The notes under the pieces are model-generated. The model did not search any database. It was given only the letters and a program-made list of their open reading frames with translations, and had not been told where the DNA came from. DNA of 64,000 nucleotides, from positions 18,166 through 82,165 of the forward strand of contig WELA01003469.1 of NCBI GenBank assembly GCA_009602735.1. Direction: 5' to 3'. Positions 56,787-64,000 of this stretch are shown piece after piece (within the stretch, counting starts at the first letter, position 1; each line of letters starts with the position of its first letter). Made by a program: the position numbers and the translations under genes. This DNA comes from Mesotaenium endlicherianum. Taxonomy: Eukaryota; Streptophyta; Zygnematophyceae; Zygnematales; Mesotaeniaceae.

Positions 56787-58463
56787 ATGGCGCCCACCAC
56801 ACAAAAGGAGGACAGAAAGCGCAAGGCAGAAGAAGCCAGGAGGACAATGGAGCAATACCAGAAGGAGCTGGCGGCGACGTCCCTCACCAGGAGAGAACAA
56901 GAAAGGGTCCGCAAACAACAAGAGGCGGCAGAAGAGGCACAGAGGAAGAAGGATCAGGAAGCGGAAAACCTCAGGAAGGCTGAGGAGGAGAGACAGAAGA
57001 AACAGCAAGAAGAAGCGGCAGCGGCAGAAGAGGAGAAAAGAAAAAAGATTGAAGCGGACAGACAGAAGAGCTTGGCCACTTACAGGTATACTGTGGTGGG
57101 TGGCCAAAACTTCGATAACCTGAAGGAAGCATTGCTGGCAGCCCAGGAGATCAACAGGCTGGAACAGACAACACTGCTACAGAAGGAAGGAGCTACAGCA
57201 CTGGACAGGTACATCGAGACACACACCGGCGTGGTCCTTTACGAAGATTATGCTAAGATGGTGGGCTATACAGCAGAGCAGGCCCGGTATCTCGCAGATG
57301 ATTCAGAGGACAAGCCGGTCCCCATACCGGGAATAGTGGGAGATCAGAGACTCATCCGGATGGTGAGCATGCGGCCCGATAGCTTTAAGGATACGGTATT
57401 CTACCTCACACTCCTGCCAGCTTACAATGAAGTTGAGAGAAGGAGCTGGGAGTACTTGGCCAGGGAAGCAGGACAGCAGATGTTCTCTCCCCACTGGTTC
57501 CCGTGTAAACTGAGGAAGGCTGAGCACGGACCCCAGTACTACCAGCAGCCAACAGACTGGAGGTGGATGACCGTCACAAATAAGAAGCAGGAGTGTGACC
57601 GAGCCCAACCGGATGACTTCCACTATGGCCTAGACGGCTATCTCATCCTACCACCTCACATTGCCCCTTGGGACCCCAGGCTGAATGGATGCCTGAGCAA
57701 TATGAATGCAGAGACCAAGGAACATAGGAGGAGGGGAAGAGACTACTTCTCTAAGGGAAAGCATGCCTTTGTCAAATGGGCAAAGAATGCAGGCCGGATA
57801 GATATCAGTAGGCTGAAGGCCAAGCAACCTCCAGCGCGCCCTAAGAAAGGGAGGTCGGTAGACTACTCCATGTCTACTAGGGAGCAGGACGACTTAGTGG
57901 ACGAGACCCCTACTCTCTCCGAGGAGGAGGATGAGGAGGCTGAGGAAGAAGAACAGGGCAGAGGAGAAGCATCAGCAGCAGGTACTCAGGATACCCAGGG
58001 ACAGGTAGGGGCGCTTCTTAAAGAACCACGATCAGGTGTTTGGAATGTGATCCCCGTTATGGCGACTACTGGACCCCGCGCTCGCTCCCACAGCCCACCT
58101 GCCCAAGCAGGGGAAGAAGCTGATCTGACTGTATTGGGCAGCAGACACAGGCAGAAATCCCCAGAGGACAGGGGTGCCAGAAGAGGGACACGCGGGTGGG
58201 CCAGAGGTATGCCAGCCTCCCCCTCCGCTCAGGGGCATGTACCTCTAGCCAATGTATTTCAGCATCCTACTGGAATGCCTGTCTATGTGGGCATCAACAC
58301 CCAAGTGGTTGAAGAGCAGGCTACCATCCTTCGTTCTCCTCGAGGTCCAACTTTAGAGCAAACCGGGTTCTTTAGAAGGCCAGCTGACAGACCTAGAGGG
58401 CTGTCCAGATCTAGGTCCAGATCTCCGTCCCCTGATCCTGAAGCCCCAGGAACCACCCCTTAA
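56787..58463 (+). CDS. Third ORF: coiled-coil protein of unknown function downstream of pol
   Basis: About 558 aa from the ATG at 56787 (MAPTTQKEDRKRK). Residues about 5-105 form a long, charged heptad-like coiled coil rich in E, K, R, Q and A. A conserved central part follows (YTVVGGQNFDNLKEALLAAQ; NEVERRSWEYLAREAGQQ; PTDWRWMTV; LPPHIAPWDPRLNG; YFSKGKHAFVKWAKN), then an acidic stretch (SEEEDEEAEEEEQ), and an Arg/Pro/Ser-rich tail with SRSRSRSPSPD. I see no signal peptide, transmembrane segment or furin-type site, so it is not a classical envelope despite its position. I do not recognise the family. Related sequence occurs at about 49.15-50.42 kb, 59.38-59.85 kb, 63.3-63.64 kb and, reversed, 12.5-12.8 kb. 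The central part is alike between copies, which suggests it was maintained as protein. Confidence 0.85.
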   Translation: MAPTTQKEDRKRKAEEARRTMEQYQKELAATSLTRREQERVRKQQEAAEEAQRKKDQEAENLRKAEEERQKKQQEEAAAAEEEKRKKIEADRQKSLATYRYTVVGGQNFDNLKEALLAAQEINRLEQTTLLQKEGATALDRYIETHTGVVLYEDYAKMVGYTAEQARYLADDSEDKPVPIPGIVGDQRLIRMVSMRPDSFKDTVFYLTLLPAYNEVERRSWEYLAREAGQQMFSPHWFPCKLRKAEHGPQYYQQPTDWRWMTVTNKKQECDRAQPDDFHYGLDGYLILPPHIAPWDPRLNGCLSNMNAETKEHRRRGRDYFSKGKHAFVKWAKNAGRIDISRLKAKQPPARPKKGRSVDYSMSTREQDDLVDETPTLSEEEDEEAEEEEQGRGEASAAGTQDTQGQVGALLKEPRSGVWNVIPVMATTGPRARSHSPPAQAGEEADLTVLGSRHRQKSPEDRGARRGTRGWARGMPASPSAQGHVPLANVFQHPTGMPVYVGINTQVVEEQATILRSPRGPTLEQTGFFRRPADRPRGLSRSRSRSPSPDPEAPGTTP

Positions 58464-58576
58464 GGTGACAGGCTGAAAAGATAGTCAGTAAGGGAGGCTG
58501 GTCAGGGTCAGTTTCTTTATTTAAAGCTTTTGCAGTTTAATGTTGTCGAGGCGACAACAACTTAAGTTGGAGGGAT

Positions 58577-59376
58577 TGTAATGAATCAGTATATTAGTAG
58601 ATATAATATTCAGTTAAATATAATAGTTAATTTAGTTCAGCCTGCTGGACTTTAGTTAGTAGTCAGTTTGCTGAACTTTAGTTATTAGCCAGTCTGCTGG
58701 ACTTTACCTAATTAGTCAGACTGCTGGACTTTACATAATTAGTCAGTCTGCTGGACTTTACATAATTATCAGTTTAATGACTCAGCCGGAAGCAGCAGGC
58801 TGAAGTCCATATAAGTCAGCTTGCTGACCCATTCTTTGACAGCCAGCTGACTTCCGTACTCGGTAGCAGCGAACTGCCTTGATATGCATCTAAGTGCGAT
58901 ATGCTAGATGAATGGCCAGATGACATCCCTATGATGGATGGCTATTCGGGATGATGGGAGATGGCGGTGGATTTGGTTAACCGAGGTCCTACCAACGTGG
59001 TTAACTCCCGGGTAGGCGGTGCCATCGCACTGACCGTTGAACAGTAAACTCATTCCATGTACATATGCTAGGCATTGCTCTCGAGTTCGGCATTCGGAAA
59101 CGAGGCCAACTCTCTTGTACAGCTTACTGAGAGAGATCTGAATCCAAGGCGAGAAGCCATTGATACGCACTGTCTTCTAACCTTGCTTATGTATGAGTTT
59201 ACTGATTTGCATTATTGATGCTAGTTTACTCTCATTTGACTGACGAGTAGTATTCCCTGCTAGTGTATTGTCCTTTGCCGTTTAAACGAGTTAACGGAAA
59301 TACCATAAAGATTACTTGCTGATATAAAGATCTTTATTAATTGTTAATCGCCTATTTGGTAAGTCGATTCATTTCA
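58577..59376 (+). repeat. 3' LTR A of the nested element (800 bp)
   Basis: Preceded by the purine-rich AAGTTGGAGGGAT. Five tandem ~26-bp units at about 58636-58770, but with a different unit sequence (ACTTTACATAATTAGT type) from those in the 5' LTR. Ends GATTCATTTCA, followed by the target repeat ATATC. Confidence 0.92.
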
Positions 59377-59868
59377 ATATCACTTGGCTGGGGATTGCCA
59401 GGGGACAAAGCTCAGTTGCAGGCGCAGAGACCCAGTCAGTTAGGGTAGACAGAAGGGCTGCCAGAGAAATAGCCAGAGGCCTGCCAGCATCTCCCTTGCA
59501 GAGAGGACATTTGCCATTGGCTCATGTCATGCAATATCCTTTTGGAATGCCGGTATATGTACCTGTCAGTTTGAGGGATGCCCAGGAGAAGGCTGCTTTT
59601 CTTCAGTTTCAAACTGTGTAGGAGAAAACAGCCCAGTTACTACGTTCTCCCCTTGGTTCCCCCTACTCGGAGCCCCCAGGCTTCAGGAGACCCTAAGACA
59701 GAAGCAGGAGGTGTGGCTCTCAGTCTCGCTCCCCTAATTGTAGAGCCCCAGGAACATCTCCTTCATAAGAACAGTAGGCTGAGAGGAAGGAGACCAATAC
59801 TCAGTTGGGAAAAAACATGTACCCAATGTTAGTGTTGTCGAGGCGAAAACTTGTTAAGTTGGAGGGAT

Positions 59869-60117
59869 TGTAATGAATCAATATATTGGTAGATATAATA
59901 TTCATTTAAATATAATAGTTAAATAAGTTCAAGCTGCTGAACTTAGTTAGTATTGAGCCTGCTGGACTTTGTATAATTACCAGTTTAATGACTCAGCCGG
60001 GAGCAGCAGGCTAAAGTAAACTAGGTCAGCTTGCTGACACATTCTTTGCCAGCCAGCAGCTGCCTTTCGAACTCGGTAGCAGCGAACTGCCTAGATATGC
60101 ATTCAAGTGTGGTGTGC
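59869..60117 (+). repeat. Partial 3' LTR A of the older copy
   Basis: Begins TGTAATGAATCAATATATTGG after GTTGGAGGGAT and carries two ~26-bp units like the 5' LTR at 44644. It stops abruptly against pol sequence of another copy at about 60118. Confidence 0.82.
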
Positions 60118-63100
60118 TCACTACACGGATGTATTTAATATGCCTCCAGGACTACTCCCTAAGAGGGAAGTAGATCATAGGATTGATTTATTACCTGGGA
60201 GTCAACCACCCTGGCAACGCACATATGGCTTGTCTTATGTGGAGAGCGAGGAGTTGGAAACACAGATTGCAGAGCTTGAGGAAAATGGTTATATTTCTCC
60301 CAGTAAATCACCTTACGGCGCACCCATCCTATTTGTTAAGGAAAAGGATGGCAGTATGCAAATGTGTGTGGATTACAGAGCTCTGAACAGAATTACAGTA
60401 AAAAACAAGTATGCCTTACCCAGAATCGAGGACTTGCTTGATACCCTGTCTGGTGCTTAGGTGTTCAGTAAGATAGATCTCAAGAGTGGCCATCATCACA
60501 TCAGAATTGCTGAGGGGGATGAACACAAGACTGCCTTCCGCACACGTTATGGACACTATGAGTTCAACGTGATGCCATTTGGACTGACTAATGCTCCGCG
60601 ACCTTCATGGGTGCTATGAATGACATTTTCAGACCTTATTGGATAAGTTTGTGCAAGTTTTCCCGGATGATATTTTAATTTTCTCTAAAGATGAAGCTCA
60701 GCACGCTGAACACTTGAACACAGTCATGGCCACTCTGAGAAGAAATCACTTATATGCTAAAATGAGCAAGTGTGATTTCTTCAAAGAAAGTATTGAATTC
60801 TTAGGCCACGTCGCCAGTAAAGCAGGCATCAGTGTGGATCCTAAGAAAGTCCAGACCATAAGGGACTGGCCAGTACCACAGTCTGTCTCTGAAGTTAGAT
60901 CCTTCCTCGGGTTGGCTAACTACTATAGGAGATTTATTGAGAATTATTCCACAAAGGCCAGTAAACTGACTGACCTTACGAAGAAAGACATAGGGTATGT
61001 GTGGGGGGAAGAGCAGCAGGCTGCCTTCCAGACCCTTAAAGATGCTCTTTGTTCTGCCCCGATGCTAGCCGCGTATGACCCCAGCAAACCGGTGCAGAAG
61101 GTCACTGATGCCTCTGACTTTGCCATGGGTGCTATTTTGTGGCATCCTGCTGACAAAACCACAAAGGATGGTAAGGTATGGCAGGAGTGGCACCCTGTGT
61201 TGTATGAGTCTATGAAATTTAATCCAGCGGAGATTAATTACTCAGTGCATGATAAAGAGCTGCTAGCTATCATTCATGTGCTCAAACAGTGGAGAGCATA
61301 CTTACATGGTAAAGCTTTTAAGGTGATTGTAGATCATCTAGCTCTGATTCACTTTCAGAAGAACTCCAAGCTGTCGAGGAGGGAGAACCGCTCGAGCCAG
61401 ATTCTGGAGCAGGTTCAATTCCAGATCGACTACAAACCAGGGAAGTTAAATCCTGCTGATGCACTCTCTAGAAGACCTGACTTGCAAGAACGGAACTTTG
61501 GTCAGCATGCTGTAGATAAAGTCCTATGTGCACTCACTTCACTAAAGGTGAAAAAGTCATTCTTTGAACAACTTAGAAAAGCCTACCTTTCTGACCCAAC
61601 ATTTGAGGCCAGCCCCACTACTGGTATTGAGTCAAGCACATGACAGTTTACTGGGTGGGCCTTTGGGGCAAGCCAAAACTGTTGGCAAACTGGCAAAACA
61701 CTATCATTGGGAGCAATTACCCCGGGAGGTCTTGAAATACGTTGTCCTGTGACCAGTGTCAAAAGAATAAGTCTAGGCACACACCACCGGGAGGCCTCTT
61801 ACAACCGCTGCCCATCCCAGCTAGCCGCTGGGATACAATATCCTGGGACTGGGTGGTCACACTGCCACGAACTGCCAATGGGCATGATTCGATATTGGTA
61901 GTCGTGGGTAAACTGACAAAAATGGTCATTTTCATCCCCACAATTGTCAAAGTAACTGCACTCGAAACAGCGAGACGGTTCTACAACCATGTAGTATGCC
62001 AACATGGGCTACCCTCTAATATAATCTTAGACAGGGACTCGAAATTTACCTCTAAGTTCTGGAGGGCTTTAATGGGGTTAATGGAAGTCAAGCAGCTGCT
62101 CAGCACAGCAAACCACCCTCAGACTGATGGGCAGACTAACCGAGTCCTGCAAGAAGTACTGAAATCTTATATTAACCAAAAACAAGATAATTGGGATGAC
62201 GTGTTACCCCAAATCCAATTTGCGGTCAACAGTGCGGTGCACGCGTCAACGGGCAAGACTCCTTTTGAACTAAGCCTGGGTAGGATCCCTAAGTCTCCTT
62301 TGGATGTCTTAGGGGAGTCTTTAACTCACCCTCAAGGGACTGACAATCCGGTCTCCCTCCAGTTAACTCAGGAGTTTGCTGACACCCTGTCAGAAGTCCA
62401 ACAAAACTTGCACAAAGCCCAAGAAAACCAACTAAAGTATGCTAATCAGCACCGTCGAGAACAAACCTTTTCTAAGGGCAATTTGGTCAAACTGCATTCT
62501 CAGCACCTGTACCTCCCTGGCGTGGTCAAGAAAAAGCTTGGTCCTGTTTGGGTCATTCCATATTCGGTGGTGCGCCGTGTCGGTCAGATCACTTACAAAC
62601 TGAACATGTCAACAGAATACAAGGGTCACCCGGTCTTTAATGTTTCCTTCCTTGAACCCTACATCAAAGGGGACACACTGTTCACAGGTCGGTTACCTGT
62701 CCAACCGAAACCGATCCTCGCTGTCCGGGACGGTGACCCTGAGGAATTTGAGGTTGAGGAGATTTTAGACGCGCGCTCGGTCCGTCGATCGTCTAAATAT
62801 GTCATGAAGTACCTCATTCGATGGAAGGGTTAGGATGCCTCTGGGGACATTTGGGAATTTAAGGACCATTTGACCAATGCCAAAGGGGCGTTGAAACGGT
62901 TCCATCTTCGGGCGACTGGAGCCCCTCCATAACTGTCAATTCAGTTGACACGGGAAGGTTCTAGGCGGACCTGTCTCCATTTAAGTTGGAGGGGAAAATA
63001 TATGACAGTTAGTGTGCGAGAGCGAGAAAGGAACAGTTATGTAAACCCTAAGTGTCAGCATAGTGACAGATGGGACAGCCTGGCCAACATAACGCACCTT

Positions 63101-63644
63101 GGGCAGAAGGAAAATGGGCCTCACACAGCAATACATCACTTAACGCACCTTCAAACACATTCATATGTTTATGTATAGTGCACCGCAACTACGTCAACTC
63201 TTAGCAATCACTTGCTAAGGTAAACAGAGGCAAATCCACCATACTAATACGAACATACTTCCTGCCTGCAATTCCTATGACAAAGGTCGATATCCTACTA
63301 ACTTGTGCCCTGGTTACATGTGCAGAATGGCTTTCACCACACACAAGGAGGACAGAAAGCGCAAGGCAGAAGAAGCCAGGAGGACAATGGAGCAATACCT
63401 GAAGGAGCTGGCGGCGACGTCCCTCACCAAGAGAGAACAAGAAAGGGTCCGCAGACAACAAGAGGCGGCAGAAGAAGCACAGAGAAAGAAGGATCGAGAA
63501 GCGGAAAATCTCAGGAAAGCTGAGGAGGAGAGACAGAAGAAACAACAAGAAGAAGCGGCAGCGGCAGAGGAGGAGAGAAGGAAAAAGGCTGTAGCGGACA
63601 GGCAGAAGAGCTTGGCCACTTACGGGTATACTGTGGTGGGTGGC
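60118..63644 (+). mobile_element. Third chromovirus copy, partial (pol to third ORF)
   Basis: Starts inside pol ([19 protein letters not shown]) and carries RT, RNase H ([13 protein letters not shown]), integrase ([26 protein letters not shown]) and chromodomain parts. The leader and the start of the third ORF follow from about 63.3 kb (MAFTTHKEDRKRKAEEA). Very similar to the nested element, so the same subfamily. Broken, with a handful of breaks; its left end abuts a partial LTR and its right end is interrupted by the next LTR. Confidence 0.88.
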
Positions 63645-64000
63645 TGTAATGAATCAGTATATTAGTAGATATAATATTCATTTAGATGTAATAGTAAATT
63701 AAGTTCAACCTGCTGAACTTTAGTTAAATTATCAGTTTGCTGGACTTTATATTTAATAACAGTTTAATGACTCAGACGGATGCAGCAGGCTGAAGTCAAC
63801 TTAAGTCAGCTTGCTGACACATTCTTTGACAGCGAGCTGACTTCCGTACTCGGTAGCAGCGAACTGCCTCATATGCATTTAAGTGTGGTAGGCTAGATGA
63901 ATGGCCAGATGACATCCCTATGATGGATGGCCATTCGGGATGATGGGAGATGGCGGTGGATTTGGTTAATCGAGGTCCTACCAACGTGGTTAACTCCCGG
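63645..64000 (+). mobile_element. LTR A running off the window edge
   Basis: TGTAATGAATCAGTATATTAG at 63645 opens an LTR A inside third-ORF sequence, with no polypurine tract before it. It is therefore the 5' end of a new insertion (complete element or solo LTR), not the 3' LTR of the preceding copy. Two ~26-bp units. The right end lies beyond the window. Confidence 0.88.

Larger units (their letters stand above)
50425..59376 (+). mobile_element. Whole-looking Ty3/Gypsy chromovirus, 8,952 bp, nested
   Basis: Parts: 5' LTR 50425-51221 (797 bp); primer site 51223-51234; gag 51256-52734; pol 52803-56519 (protease, RT, RNase H, integrase, chromodomain); third ORF 56787-58463; polypurine tract about 58564-58576; 3' LTR 58577-59376 (800 bp). 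The 5-bp repeat ATATC flanks it (50420-50424 and 59377-59381), so it inserted as a unit into the third ORF of an older sister element. All three reading frames look open. The LTRs differ visibly, mostly in an internal tandem-repeat block, so it is not a brand-new insertion. It is the youngest complete layer of the nest. Confidence 0.92.
44644..60117 (+). mobile_element. Older chromovirus copy, host of two later insertions
   Basis: Ty3/Gypsy chromovirus. Parts: 5' LTR (44644-45360); primer site TGATATCGGAGC (45362-45373); gag from 45434, with a zinc knuckle (CFHCQQLIHFREQC) near 47.47 kb; integrase and chromodomain parts (about 47.85-48.79 kb); third ORF from about 49.15 kb; polypurine tract and a partial 3' LTR (59869-60117). 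A solo LTR sits inside gag and a whole-looking sister element inside the third ORF. I recognise no protease or reverse transcriptase in this copy. Broken, with several breaks besides the insertions; it predates both insertions. Confidence 0.85.

Noticed and set aside
56787-58463. Third ORF as a retroviral-type envelope
   Set aside because: It has the right position, but no signal peptide, transmembrane helix, cleavage site or cysteine pattern; it is hydrophilic with a coiled coil and RS tail.

Overview
This is a repeat-rich window of a eukaryotic nuclear genome, most likely from a streptophyte. A charophyte alga such as a Chara-like species is my best guess, but this is inference. Supporting observations are: a minus-strand gene of the plant-type DUF7950 family; a multi-exon gene ending in an MDC1/BCP4-type tandem BRCT; chromodomain-bearing Ty3/Gypsy elements whose primer sites match plant initiator tRNA-Met; and a retroelement fragment with a DNMT3-like methyltransferase segment, a combination known from charophytes. 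I see no bacterial-style operons, CRISPR array, rRNA or convincing tRNA.

Layout. 1-0.83 kb: pyrimidine-rich minisatellite. 0.83-6.9 kb: mosaic of old LTR pieces (LTR family A), a chromovirus pol fragment and two unclassified dispersed repeats (R1 and B). 6.9-8.46 kb: diverged satellite of about eight ~188-bp monomers, each built round a GAGCGC/GCGCTC hairpin. 9.1-12.8 kb: pol fragment of a second Ty3/Gypsy lineage, then a minus-strand LTR A carrying a foreign insertion. 13.8-16.4 kb: retroelement fragment with protease and methyltransferase-like segments. 17.0-25.7 kb: minus-strand chromovirus copy. The block 14229-19398 recurs, apparently base for base, at 19400-24569 across a single N; this looks like an unmerged contig overlap, so that stretch should be counted once. 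25.7-26.2 kb: BED zinc-finger fragment. 28.6-39.4 kb: the MDC1-like host gene (six proposed exons, about 2,427 aa). 40.7-42.4 kb: the DUF7950 gene on the minus strand. 43.4-44.6 kb: short tandem arrays and hairpins. 44.6-64 kb: a nest of related chromoviruses. An older copy begins at 44644; a solo LTR (46447-47166, repeats TATGG) and a whole-looking element (50425-59376, repeats ATATC) have inserted into it. A further partial copy and another LTR run to the window edge.

The host genes are the MDC1-like mediator (predicted chromatin-bound DNA-damage signalling) and the DUF7950 protein (unknown function, likely nuclear). The most novel element-related observation is a third, non-envelope ORF downstream of pol in the chromovirus family. 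It encodes a coiled-coil, acidic, RS-tailed protein of about 558 residues I cannot assign to a family. It recurs in at least four copies and is preceded by TACTAAC-type branch sites and a CAG acceptor placed just before its ATG, suggesting expression from a spliced transcript.
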